Positions 1 to 11,389 of a stretch of 64,000 bases of DNA are shown here, piece after piece. How positions within the stretch are numbered: position 1 is the stretch's first letter; every line of letters begins with the position of its first letter. A program made the translations under genes and the position numbers. The stretch is taken from contig JASAND010015780.1 in assembly GCA_030248195.1 (NCBI GenBank), positions 1-64,000 of the forward strand, written 5' to 3'. This stretch comes from Trissonchulus latispiculum. Lineage: Eukaryota > Nematoda > Enoplea > Enoplida > Ironidae. The notes below the pieces were generated by a model. It was not told where the DNA came from and did not search any database. It saw nothing but the letters and a program-made list of their open reading frames with translations.

Positions 1-306
1 TATAACAATTTGAGTATTTTTTATTTTAGAAATTCCAAAATTTTGGTCAAAAGTTAGCACTATTACGTTAAAAGTGGTGCTTCTCTAGGAAATTTCAGTA
101 TACCATTGTATATAGTTACTTGAATTGAATCTCTGTGTATTAAGATTATTTTGTGTGAATTGGGTTTTGGCAAAATGTAACCAGACAGTAATTTTTGTTC
201 AGAAAATTTTGGCCTAATTTTAAGTAGACATTGCTTTATGCAGTATCATAAATAAACTTTGAACTGTAGATAAATGCTGAGTTTCTGTGGTCAAAATGAG
301 CATGAA
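1..306. other. No gene seen; AT-rich intron or intergenic DNA
   Basis: No exon-like open frame with splice signals was found. PSMB4 must have earlier exons, because the first one recognised begins in mid-protein, so this stretch is most likely intron of that gene. Confidence 0.5.
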
Positions 307-778
307 GACTAGCAGCCAATGATGACAAAATTTTCACTGACTGTGACATTGGTGCTGCATGCAGCACGAACGAGTGAGCACAGAACTCTCTCACTGAGGC
401 TGCCTGCTCGCTAATTTGCGTTTATTCTTTGAAACGGGATTGCGCGGAAAGTATTAGAATGTTAAAGAACTTATTTTGGAAAGTTTCATCAAATTTCATT
501 TTGATTTGAGCCATCAACCGATAATAAATGGCCAAAAGGAATCACCATCTCAAGTTGGAACTGCAAATGCAGCTGGTTGGTCTTGTATGGTGTGCTCTGT
601 GTTGTGCATTGTGCAATTTATGCTCAAAATGTTATTAAAACTCTCGATGAATTGCAAACATGACTAGCAGCCAATGATGACAACATTTTCACTGACTGTG
701 ACATTCGTGCTGCGGCATGAACGAATGAACACTGAACTCTCTCACTGAGGCTGACTACTCGCGAATTTCCGTTTATTT
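307..778. repeat. Direct repeat pair flanking a TTAA-element fragment
   Basis: Positions 307-421 and 662-778 are near-identical direct repeats, both starting with CTAGCAGCCAATGATGAC. Between them, about 421-556, lies a decayed end of the TTAA element that occurs complete at 38764-39753; the shared end reads GGCCAAAAGGAATCACCATC. The direct repeats look like a local duplication or the ends of a further element. Confidence 0.55.
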
Positions 779-799
779 TACTTAATTCCCATCTGGGCT

Positions 800-1146
800 C
801 AGGGCTTAGTCTAGTGGCCTCCATAAACACCGCCCCACAAAATCGCCCTCCCCCAAAAAAAGTTGGTATGTACCAAATTTCGCCCTGAAAAAATCGCTCA
901 GGCGGCCACATTTTCAAAATTTTTTCCGGTTTCGCCGGAGATTTTTACGCAATTTTTGCCCTTTTCAATACTTTAAGTCTTTTTATGCTTGCGATGAAAA
1001 TCAACTTCTGCGGTGCATGCTAGAAAAATAGCGCTATTTTTAGCATATTTTAGGCAAATTTTCGCCCCCCCCCCAATTCCTTTCCCATCCGACCTTTGGG
1101 CCTCCCAAGAAGCTCCCCCAAGAAATAATCCTTAGAATAAGCCCAG
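800..1146. mobile_element. MITE with GGGCTTA-type terminal repeats, copy 1
   Basis: The ends are inverted: GGGCTTAGTCTAG on the left and CTTAGAATAAGCCC on the right. The interior has C-rich runs and a short CGGTTTCGCCGG palindrome. A related element with matching ends and interior lies at 9297-9725. There is no coding capacity. Confidence 0.55.
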
Positions 1147-1312
1147 CCCATGTGAATTAAGCGAATTGCAACAGTTTTTAAATGAAATTTACGGAACTCA
1201 TTTTACTTTTTTATATCTCGTTTTTGTGTGAGTACGTTTACTCGAGATATCTAACTTCTTTGTGCTCGAGATATCTAACTTGTTTGTGTTTGTTTGTTTA
1301 CTTGTGCTTCAG

Positions 1313-4300
1313 GAGTGAGCTGAAATGCATTGATCCTCAGGCGGAACTAAGCCCAATGGCCTTGCATTCGTGGCTGACTGCTGTACTCTATAACAGGTAG
1401 GTTGGTAGGTATATACCTAAAGCTTGTCAATCAATGTTTTTATACCATAGCAGTAGGGATCGACCGGAATTCCGGTTCCGGTACTTTTTGGTTCCGGTTC
1501 CGGTTCCGGTTTTTGAAAACGTACCGGAACCGGAACCAATCTTAGCCTATGATCGAAAGCAAAATTTTATTAAAATTTTCAAAAATTTTGTTAAACTTTT
1601 TGAAAAACTGCGATTGGTTTGAAAAAAGTATTGGTAGAAGATACCTAATGCTATGAAATCATTGAAGCTTTGGCGTAGACCTACGCTATTTCAGAATAAT
1701 ACAGTGCACTGTTGTATGATCAAATGTCAGTTTAAGCTTAAATTTGATCGTTTTCATTGTTTAAATAGCATGGACTAAGTTTATTGCATGTTTGTTCAGT
1801 AATTAATTTATTACGGAGATTAACAGAATTATATATTAAAAAATTACGGATGGAACAAATAGCAAGGGTTTTTAAAAATATTCAGAAGAAACGTCATTTA
1901 AATTTCAAAATCCAGATGAAGTTAGCAAAAAAGGAGAAATTTCGTTTAATTCAACTTGGAGAATTTGTTTAATTCAACTTTCTGTGAATCCTGTGAAAAA
2001 CTTTTGGCTTTGGATGGATGAAAATGATGATTTTAATGGATGAAAATTGATATATGTATTGCAACAATGCAAACTCAGAAAACTCCAACAACAAAGTAAT
2101 TATATATACTAAGTTTTAATGACAAGCTAAGGAATTATATAAAAGCCGATGTTGTAAACAAGTTTAGCTGATGTAGCTGATGTTTATACCTAAGTTCATA
2201 GCCAAATACAGCTAGATTAGGTATTAGATTACGAAATTTGTTCAAGATTTGTAATTTTCGGAATATTTATTTTAATTTTGTCTTGAGTACAGAGAGGATA
2301 AAAGTAAACTAAAATTGTAACAGGTATCTCTCATTTTCTAAAAATATCAATGGCGGCATAATTTTTTCGCGACAATTTTTTATTTTGATTTGAAAATGCT
2401 GCAACTTTTCTTGAGGCTCTAGTTAAGTTAAATGAACTTTTTGATTATGACTAGAAATTGTCAGGCAAGCCAGATAAAAACTAAACATGTTTTTGACTTA
2501 TTTTGCCGAAGGAGCAGTTGTTGGTGCTCGCAAAAATTTCGTGGAATCAATTTCTATCCACTTATATTTAGCTTAATTTAAAAGTCAGCTTAGCCAAGTA
2601 AGAAATTAAATTTTATTTGCCATTAAATCTCCTTTAAGTCAACTTGCATTCGATTAAAGTATTCATCGCAATTCGGCAATGTAAAATATAGATGCCGTTT
2701 ATTCATAGAAAATGTGCTCCAATAATATAAATATATATATATATATATATATACGTATATATATATATATACGTTAGCATATTTATACCGTGTATAATTA
2801 AAATCTTAAAGCTGTAGTAGAGTTTAACTACAGTACATTTCATGAAATCCGTGACTGGTGGCGTAATTTCCAAATTGGCGAAAACAGCAAAATGTCGCGA
2901 AGTATTAGCGATTTTCGCCATAGTTGGCGAAAACTTGGAAAAAGTTGGCGAAAAAAACAAGAGTTGTCGCCAATTAAACAAGACTTTTCGCCAATTTTGG
3001 CGAAAATTGCCGTCACTTCGCGATATTTCGCCAATTTGGAAATTACGCCACCAGTCCTGGATTTCATGAAATGTACTGTATGCTATAAGACAAAATTCTC
3101 TTAATAAATTGCAATTTCATGTTTTTGCATTGAAATAACTATATAAAATAAAATTCAAACGTTATTACAATGTTGTAATAACTACAAAACAGCGAAAAAT
3201 TGAGCAAAATTTGTCCAAAGCGTCAGAAAAAATTTTCGATTTTTGTAGTGTTAAAGAGCCGGTTCCGGTTCCGGCTTTTTAAAGCCAGTTCCGGTTCCGG
3301 TTCCGGTTTTTTGGAGTTCCGGTCGATCCCTACATAGCAGCCTGTCTTTGATTTGATTTTGCATTGGCGATTTTAAATTAAGCTTAACTGCAAATACTGT
3401 TTCGCTGTCTTTAAGGAAGACCCTAATCCTGGAGTTCGATTCTGGCGGGACACTAGTCGGGGGGTGGGCGCCCAACCCTACCTCTTCACAGAAAAGTATC
3501 TTTGAATCTCGACAGGGATTTTACGAAGGAGGGAGGAGGGTGGTTCCCTCCGCAAATATTTCCCCTCTAAATCACCCCCCCCCGGACATTTTGGGTACCC
3601 AAGTTTTTGCCAAAAATTGGCAAATTTTCAAAACTTTTCCGGCTTTTCCGGTGATACCGAAAATTCCACGGAGGCGGGGGCGGAAAATCCATAGAAATAC
3701 CCTGCTCTGAGGGGTGCACCCAGGATTTTGAAAAAAGGAGGTCTAGCCTGATAAAATCCTCCCCAATTTGAAAATATGTATATGCAAAAGGCTGATAAAT
3801 TTTTCTACCTAATGCACAAATCCATAATGGAAAGCCTTTATTCTCTGAAAAGATCTCAATTTTTGCTTTCTATCCAGAAATTCCGGGGTCGGACAGAAAG
3901 GAAACTGTCGGAAACCCCAAAAGCCCTCCCCTGGGTGCGCCAATTTCTGTTCTGTAAAGGGCTTTTGCTCTTTACCTTTGTTTCTATTGAATTGTTTGCT
4001 TTTCAGACGCTCGCGATTTAATTTTCTGTGGAATACCTACTTAGTTGGCGGTGTCCAGGGAGAGGATAAGAAACCGTATGTTTGTCCTATATTTGTTTAC
4101 CTGTAATATACCGTACCTGTGCGTGTATAGGACTGTAATCATAGGTTAACACGGGGAAGGGTCTGGAGGGGTCCAAGCCCCCCCCACCCGGACAAGGTAC
4201 AAGCCCTATCGCCTTCGGGGAATGGCCAAGGCGTAACCAAAAACAGCCGTAAAAAATTAGTTTTTACAGTAAAATTTCAAAAAATCTTCGGCTTCGCCGG

Positions 4301-7300
4301 AATTTTTTAGCTAAAATGTTTATTGTTTCGGGAGATCGGGCAAAATTTTGAAATTTTTTCCAAAAATTGAAGATTTTTGGCAAAGTTTTACAAAATAAAA
4401 TTGTATTAAAATAAAATCAGCGTTAATTTTTCGAAAAATTTTATAAATTGTTTCTTGATGTACAAGGCCCCCCCTGAAAATTTTTGGTCAAGGTACAAGC
4501 CCCCTCAACATTTTTTGGGGACAACCCCTTCCAGGATCCTACCCTATGTTAATGTATGCCTGTAATGATAGATAAAGGAAGCGTCACACTCTTAGTTATA
4601 TACTAGCCTGCGGAGATGGCTTGCACAGTAACGGCTTTATCCACCTCCACAACTGGAAATACGGTGGCATAATAGACTAGTCGTTGTGTTTTCCAATACG
4701 TTAACCTAGAGCTGTCAGCAGAGTTGTGCAATGTACAATACGTATTCAATTGTGGAGTCGGTGGCTATTATTGTTGTTGTCAATCTACGGTGTGGCGCTT
4801 GTCACCCTTAATTACGTATCTTGTGTTCAGAGGGTCGATGGGTTGGGCCCGCCCCACCCCCCCCCCACTTTTCGGGAACAAATTTAAATTTTTAAATTAT
4901 TTTTAGCCTAAATTTGGCTATTTTTTGGATACTGAGGCCATGGTCTCCCTTTTGGAGTTGGACTACCTCCCCTGTATGGTCTTCTTGAAAGTCAGATATA
5001 GTAAAATTTATTTTATGATATTTCTCACCTTTACGTTCTACTTAATACGTCTTTCCATGTCACATAACCCCACTGCTCCCTCTGTAAATGTTGAAAATTT
5101 GGCTAAAAAATTCCGTTTAGAGATCAGCAATACGCGTGTTCATATTTGAAAAGTTTTTAGAGTTTTAGTCTAGGAAATTAATTTTATTTTTTCAAATCGA
5201 TAATAATATGGTGCCTCGCCTACAGTGTGCGAATATTGAGGGATTATTATCTGATTTTTTCATGCGAAAATTGTTATGACGTGATCAGCAGTAACGTTTT
5301 CTATTTTTTACTTTCGACATCTTTTCAGTCTTACATTTTATCTTTATTGGATGACAGCTAAATTGTTTGGTAACGATTTTGGTCAATGCTATTAACTTTG
5401 TTTGTATTTCTGTGTTGTTCAGATACCTGGGTACTGTAAATAAACTGGGCGTTTCCTACACTAATCCCTTCATTGCCACTGGTATTGGAGCCTATGTTAT
5501 TCAGGCAGGGATAAATTAATATTGTGTTTGGTTGACCTAGATTTTAATTAAATTCGAAATAGATTTAAATTTTAATTTATCACTGTTTTGATATCTAATA
5601 CTATCTTGATATTATTTTTGTTTTGAGGAAAACGATAACGGTATCCATATCCGGTGTAGAAAATTCGTGTCCATGTAGATTTGGATGAAAATGGGACAGT
5701 GTTTTGTTCAGATTTTTCGAATTTCTATTATAATTATTTCCAATAATAAATCAATTATTGTTTCTAGCATACTCTGGAAACGGAGTATAACAAGAAAAAG
5801 GCCAGTAATGCCCTGATGTCTAAGGATGAAGCCTGCCGGTTGCTGGAAAAATGTTTGGAGGTTCTCTACTATCTGGACACTCAAGCCTATAATCGGGTAG
5901 GTCCCCCTAGCGTTGTGCCACTAAGAAATTTCTCGGGCCGTACTGATTTCTCGGTTCTGGCTCGGACAAGCCCGAGCCCGACCCGAGGCCCGAGTAAAGG
6001 CCCGGGCGGCCCGAACAACCCGAGCGGCCCGAGCAGCCCGAGTTGCTTCAGAACTTGGAAACAGTACTCACCTTATTGGTTATCAAACCAAATTAAAATT
6101 ATTTGAAAAATAAAAGAAACTATTTTAAGTATCTACAAATACTTACGTGTTCAGAAATATAAATACTTCATACAGGTATATTTCGAAAATGTAAACTTTT
6201 ATATCTGAATTTCAATATTAGAATATATAATAATTGAAATATTTATTTTATTTTTAAAATATATATTTAAAGAATGCGATGTATTCTTTTTTCAAAAATT
6301 TGTAGTCTACATACCTTTGTATTAACAAGTAATAGCAAGCAGGAATCAAATGCGACGTATTATTTGCTACGTGATACCCGTGTCGCACAAAAAGGCATGA
6401 CTAAGATGAAGTTCTAACTCGTAATAGCTTTGATGTGTCCTATGTAGTGCCAAAAATATTTGCTCCAGAATCAACCTTGATACTGTGAGCTGATAGAATG
6501 GCCCGAACGGTCCCGGGGGGGGGCCTGTGGCCTGTGGACCTTCTCGGTTCGTGCTCGGTTCGGGCCGCAACAATTATTTCTCGGGCCGGGCCGGCCCGAG
6601 CCCGAGGCCCGATTCACGGCCCGAGTACAACCCTAGGTCCTCCAGACAAATATTGGGAAGTATTGTTCTTTTCTAGCTTTTCCATTTGTCCTATCAATGA
6701 TCATTGTTGTAGTTTGTGGGGTGGGTAAGCTGCTAGAATTTGCTATGGGTTTTACATGAAAGAGAGGTACCAGGCATGAGTTAGGAGGCTTTGACATGCA
6801 AGGCTTATAGACTTCATTTCGGTAGCGTTGAAGTTTATTTACTTTTTTTAGCTATTTACTAATATTTAATCCTTTAATCTGTCTTATTTTTTAAAATTAA
6901 ACCCAAGCAAATCACACCGTATTTTATTTTAATACCGTTATTGTGCCTGTGTATCTTAAAATGAAGTGTGATAATAAAACTTAGAGTTTAGTCCAAATCC
7001 AGGATTTTTTGTGCACTACTGACAATACCGCAATCAAATAATATATTATCAAATATGTTTTCTTTAGTTTGAAATTGGTGTCGTGACGGCGAAATCTTGT
7101 GAGATTTTGGAAGCCAAAACCATCATTGGAGAGTGGAAGTTGGGTGAAGTTATTCGGTAAGATTTTGATTTTTTTGCTATTTGGGAAATTTTCTCTGGGA
7201 ATAAATTGATTTGACCTGGCTACTGATACTGGTTTCCGGGTTTGTTTTAGTATGCCAGGCATAGTTACTGTTTTATTTACAGCCATATTGTGTGACAAAT

Positions 7301-7346
7301 AAGTGTAGCAATGTTCGTCTTTTTCTGTTTCAGAGGTTATGATTAA
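1313..7346 (+). CDS. PSMB4: Proteasome subunit beta type-4 (PSMB4), 3' exons only
   Basis: Six exons encode the C-terminal half of the beta-7 subunit of the 20S proteasome core, a structural, non-catalytic subunit of the beta ring. Exons are 1313-1396, 4007-4075, 5423-5504, 5768-5896, 7068-7156 and 7334-7346 (TAA). Junction phases match throughout (2, 2, 0, 0, 2). Diagnostic stretches are ALHSWLT and LYNR in the first exon, LWNTYLVGG in the second, YLGTVNKLGVSY and GIGAY in the third, and CLEVLYYLDTQAYNR in the fourth; they align in order with metazoan PSMB4, including its short acidic C-terminus (here GYD). The intron after 5504 would use a GC donor (CAG|GCAGGG); the others are GT-AG. Upstream exons with the N-terminus lie outside the window or were not recognised. 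hAT elements sit in the first and fourth introns shown. Confidence 0.9.
2725..2775. repeat. AT/TA microsatellite
   Basis: Two runs of alternating TA separated by ACGTA lie inside the hAT element. Confidence 0.8.
2831..3078. mobile_element. Palindromic MITE flanked by TA, 248 bp
   Basis: Long inverted arms begin CAGTACATTTCATGAAAT and end ATTTCATGAAATGTACTG, flanked by TA on both sides. This fits Tc1/mariner-type target duplication. The interior repeats TTGGCGAAA in both orientations. ORFs reading through both arms are artefacts of the palindrome. Confidence 0.7.
3341..4006. other. PSMB4 intron; decayed C-rich repeat
   Basis: No gene is seen. The stretch has C-runs and fragments related to the repeat family at 800-1146. 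Confidence 0.5.
4076..5422. other. PSMB4 intron; repeat debris
   Basis: No exon was found between the second and third recognised exons, and their phases join directly. The stretch includes C-rich runs at about 4180, 4470 and 4855 and a CTTCGGCTTCGCCGG palindrome near 4288. Confidence 0.5.
5908..6635. mobile_element. Non-autonomous hAT element, 728 bp
   Basis: Ends are TAGCGTTGTGC and GTACAACCCTA (imperfect inverted repeats), flanked by GGTCCCCC (5900-5907) and GGTCCTCC (6636-6643), a 7-of-8 target duplication. Both ends carry subterminal GGCCCGAG arrays. It begins only 12 bp downstream of a PSMB4 exon end. Confidence 0.7.
6636..7067. other. PSMB4 intron, nothing recognised
   Basis: No gene or clear repeat was seen before the acceptor at 7066-7067. 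Confidence 0.5.
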
Positions 7347-8178
7347 ATGAAGCTTTGTGAATTTGAAAAACTTTTCGTTACTAATTTTATTTCCTTATGA
7401 TAAATGTATGTTTATTGTCTTAAACTGTAAACAGATATGTATAAATAAACATTCTTACTCTTTCATTACTTTGATATATAAGTTTAACTTTTTACAGCTA
7501 AAAATTTTCCATCGATTTAACAGAAAGGTGAAATATTGGTTTGCACTTTTACACTGACCCCATTGTATGCAGCATACTGCATACAGTAGCACAGTACTAT
7601 TGAAAATTTTAATTGAAATTTTGGTTCTGTTCCCTGTGTTTGTTGTGTATGTTAGTGGAATATTCTTTTGTTGTCAGATAATATTATGTACTCTGTGAAT
7701 AAAAGCTTGTTACTAAAGTCTGACAATAAATACTACTTGTTCTTTAGGAGTATCAATTCATTAGTTTGTGTTGAAGGCGGGAAGTGCCACACCATTTGCT
7801 TGCTTTGTTTGGACAGCTTTAAAGCTGTAGTATTTTTTCGAATGTAGGAATGGGTGGCTGGGATTTGAGCAGGCATTTAGATCCTTCGAGATCAGATGCA
7901 GGATTAACGACTGAGAAAGCTGCGATCGGAAACTGTTGTTTCACTAGATTTTTGCAGTGATTGTATTTTTCGAATGTAGGTGTAGGAAGGGTCTTGTATC
8001 TTGAACCTGAGCGAAATTGGTCAGTTTTGGGTGGAAATTGAGCCAGCAAATTCAGGCCTCTGATTAGACGATTAGTCGTAAAGATGAGAGTAGAGTTAGA
8101 AGTACTTTTAACTCAACTCTACTCTAGCCTTTCTTGAAAAGGCCTTTAGAGACGAAATTGTCGGATTTGGCTATATAT
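7347..8178. other. PSMB4 3' UTR and intergenic DNA
   Basis: AATAAA-like signals follow the stop, for example near 7442 and 7699. At 7835-8050 a segment with TTTTTCGAATGTAGG occurs twice. A short palindrome with GAGTAGAGTT lies near 8087-8130. No gene was seen. Confidence 0.4.
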
Positions 8179-8461
8179 GGGCCGATTTCATCATTAGTCA
8201 CAAATCAGAAGCCACAACTTCTGCCTTGTGGTCACTATCCAAACACTGATTTCATCAAAATTTGTAGGCAACTTGTGGCCAGAAGTGGCAAGCAAGCACG
8301 CTGAAATGACAGCTGTTTGCAGGGACTTGCGAGCTTGTGGCTCGATGCAACCGAAACTGGAAAATCAACTTGTGGGCAACTGGTCACAAGCAGGGACTTT
8401 GGTTGTGACTAGATTGTTGATGAAGCCGAAATTACTTGTGACTAATGATGAAATCAGTCCC
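8179..8461. mobile_element. Palindromic MITE, 283 bp
   Basis: The inverted ends share GATTTCATCATTAGTCACAA and its complement near 8431-8456. There is no coding capacity and the target duplication is unclear. Confidence 0.6.
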
Positions 8462-8524
8462 TGATAGAACAGAACTGACGGTTAATGCATGTTTTTTCGA
8501 CAAATGCTCGTGTGCTCCAGGTTA

Positions 8525-9096
8525 AGCCCGGTTCATACTTATTTTCGGTCTGTCCGTTTGTACGTTTGTCTGGTTATACGGTTGTCCGTTTTTAAAAAGG
8601 ACAAAGTGGTTCATACTTAATTTGCTGATTGTCCGTTTGTCCGTATTGATGGTGTCTATTTTCTGTTTTAAGACACTATTTAAACTTGCTGGATTGCTGT
8701 TTCTGTTTTCGAGTTACCTGTCACTTTCTGTTTATGTTGATTGGCTACAGCATTATATTACTTAATTTCATAGTGTTGTCAAATTCACCTAATTAATGTC
8801 AAAACCATTCAAAAATCAAATACAGACGTTTACTTAGCAAGCACGTGATAGTTCTGGTTGTTTCCCATTGGTTGTTGCATACGGACAAACGGAAAAGGTT
8901 AAACATTGCTCAAGTTCAAACGGACAACGCTTACGGACAAACGGACAACAGCAAAACGGCAAAGGTATGAATCAACCCTGGAAACGGACAAAAGGACAAA
9001 CGGACAACCAGCAAAACAGCAAAACAGCAGAAGTATGAATAAACTTTTAAAACAGACAAACGAACAACAGAAACGAACAGAAGTATGAACCGGGCT
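8525..9096. mobile_element. Harbinger-like MITE, copy 1, 572 bp
   Basis: Ends are AGCCCGGTTCATACTT and AAGTATGAACCGGGCT, flanked by TTA on both sides, as in PIF/Harbinger insertions. Arms are filled with degenerate TGTCCGTTTG units. A shorter relative lies at 27796-28000. Confidence 0.75.
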
Positions 9097-9296
9097 TTAG
9101 TCATCCACGGCTGTGGTCATGTCTTACTTTCTGAATTAGTTTCCCCTGCAGCCCATAGGATTTTGGAAAATAGGCGAGGCCGATCATAGTATAAATTTCG
9201 ATGATTTTAGGGTGGAGCCTCCCAGAAGTTTCAGAATTTCCCAGAATGGGCAGCTAGGTCACCCTTGTTTCCCATACGCCCCTTCCCCAACTCTGG

Positions 9297-9725
9297 CTGG
9301 GCTTATGCTAGTGGGGATCCCCATAAACATCCTTTCTCCCAATGTATAAAGTTTGTGCTGCTTTTGGTACCTAATTTTGTCCTGAAGAAATTGCCAGGAG
9401 AGCAAATTTTCAAAAATTTGCCGGCTTCGCCGGAGATTTTTACTCGGTTTTTGCCTTTATAAAGACTAAATCTGCTTATTTTTACGATAAAAGTCAACTT
9501 TTACAATGCATGCCAGAAAAATAGCGCTATTTTATCTTATTTTTAGAAGAATGTTCGCTCCCCCCCCAAAAATATTCCTTGCCCCTCGGACTTCTGGGGG
9601 CCCCCAAGAAAATATCCCTAGAATTAGTGTTGTTTCAGTTACCGATTTTAGTTTCAGTTTCAGTCGGCGATCCAAAATTGTTTCAGTTTCAGTGCCTGAA
9701 ACATCACTACCTAGAATAAGCCCAG
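9297..9725. mobile_element. MITE with GGGCTTA-type terminal repeats, copy 2
   Basis: It begins CTGGGCTTATGCTAG and ends CTAGAATAAGCCCAG, with an interior like 800-1146 (CGGCTTCGCCGG palindrome, CCAGAAAAATAGCGCTAT). It is interrupted by the nested element at 9625-9709. Confidence 0.65.
9625..9709. mobile_element. 85-bp hAT micro-MITE nested in another MITE
   Basis: It starts TAGTGTTGTTTCAG and ends CTGAAACATCACTA, flanked by a perfect 8-bp duplication CCTAGAAT (9617-9624 and 9710-9717). The interior repeats GTTTCAGTTTCAG. A decayed relative is visible near 26096-26148. Confidence 0.8.
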
Positions 9726-9887
9726 TTTGGACTTGCTCCGTGGTGCAATCTGACTGAATTTTCTGTTACTGTTATTTCAGAGTTATACCTAATACATTTT
9801 CGCATCCATTGGAATCGTTTTCTCTAACCGCAAGACGCAAGACTACACAATAGAATAGGCATATAGACCAGATTTTTATGTATACCA

Positions 9888-10255
9888 GCAAGAGTACATA
9901 ATGCATAACAGTGTGACATGCGTCAAACTATGTTATTAGCAGCTGAGCCGTGCTCTGCGCGCTAACGGGCCACCCACGCTCACTCACGCAAATGTCACCT
10001 ATCATTCGTCAATTGAAAAATGATAGGTCTGTTTTGCGGGGGGGGGGTCGAATGATAGGTCACATTTGCGGGGGGGGGCCTTGCTATCGGAAAAAGTGAG
10101 GATACGCAATTGCGTACTGGGTGCTCATTTGCGGGGGGTCCACTAGTTACGCAATTCCGGGGGGGGGGTGGCCTGTTAGCGTGCAGAGCATGGCTCAGCA
10201 TGGCTAATAACATAGAGTGCGACGCTTGTCACCCTCTTATGTATTATGTACTCTT
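9888..10255. mobile_element. Large inverted repeat, about 365 bp
   Basis: Arms pair across the element: AAGAGTACATAATGCATAAC on the left and TATTATGTACTCTT on the right, plus CTATGTTATTAGC against GCTAATAACATAG. The centre has G-runs (ATTTGCGGGGGGGGG). No ORF of interest. Confidence 0.6.
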
Positions 10256-10912
10256 GATACCTGGCGCTGATCGTGCTGTGTTTATATGAAACTACTTCCG
10301 CAAAAATTATCGGCGACCCTTTGTTTAATTAAAATCGCATTTTCCTGCAAAATTCGTCTTAGGCGGCTCAATTTCTAATTGTTACAGGAGGAGTAGTTCT
10401 ACAGTCTACAGGTCAGTCACCAGCGAAAGATTTTTTGTACTTTCAAACCGGAATAAATGTAAAAATTACAGGAGCTTCCTGTAGTAGCCAAGTTTCTAGA
10501 GAATCCTGTAGCATTTTGACTTTTTTTACAATCACAGCTTCCAACTTGGAGGGCGACCGACAATAAAAGTCACTCAGGATTTGTTGAAAGACGGATAATT
10601 ATATACTTCAGTAATTTGGTTCTTCAGAAACTGCAAACTACGGGTTCTCTGTACTGCACTGATTAATATGCTTTGTGTTATTTGCGTGTCGAGGAGTAAT
10701 AACTTAGATCTGTGAATCCAGTGAAAACTAAAACTGGATAATCGAATCCATCATTGTACCAAAGTTTCTCCGGTAAAAAGCACGAACGATGTCATTGTAT
10801 TGTTGTAGAATAATACAGAATATAACCCTCTTGTATTACTGTAGTTTCTGTAGACTCTTTGTCTAGGATATATACTACTTGCAGATTTAATCACAAAGAA
10901 ATATTGAAAAAC
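10256..10912. other. Intergenic, nothing recognised
   Basis: No gene or clear repeat structure was seen. Confidence 0.45.
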
Positions 10913-11022
10913 GCCTGCCTGCACTCACTAAGGCTATGCCTTAGTCCGAAACAGAAGATACACCGCCCATTGGCTCTCTCCTGTTTCGGACTAAGGCTTC
11001 GCCTTAGTGACTGCAGGCAGGC
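10913..11022. repeat. Strong hairpin, about 110 bp
   Basis: GCCTGCCTGCA(G/C)TCACTAAGG-type left arm pairs with CCTTAGTGACTGCAGGCAGG on the right, and TTAGTCCGAAACAG pairs with CTGTTTCGGACTAA. Each arm also holds a small AAGGCNNNGCCTT sub-hairpin. Confidence 0.65.
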
Positions 11023-11389
11023 TTTTTGTTTCTTTTTGATTAATGCAGTTGTATCCTTCGTGGACCCGCCTGCTAGCCCGCGTTTTTGATGTATATACTT
11101 GCAGGTTTATTATCGTCCTATTCATTTAATATCATTCTGTATACGTCACTTCTTGCTTGTTGTATCATCTTCTTATTGGTTGACTACAGGATCATGGTTC
11201 CTCCATTACAGAAAACTATCCAAGATTTGCTTCGAGGTGATTATGCCGAAATTCGAATACACCAGTTTGCGGTGTTTGTCAGTTTTATCATGAGTTCATA
11301 ATAACCATGAGTGTGACAATGGTCACTTGGTACTCATTTGTGGGGGATCAGTCGTTATCTTACAGATCATATACTAAGCTGGGTTTTCT

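Larger units (their letters stand above)
1454..3332. mobile_element. Non-autonomous hAT element, 1.88 kb
   Basis: The element starts TAGGGATCGACCGG and ends CCGGTCGATCCCTA, and is flanked by a perfect 8-bp duplication CATAGCAG (1446-1453 and 3333-3340). Both ends carry subterminal GGTTCC/GGAACC arrays. No transposase frame is visible. It lies in a PSMB4 intron and contains a nested smaller element at 2831-3078. Confidence 0.85.
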
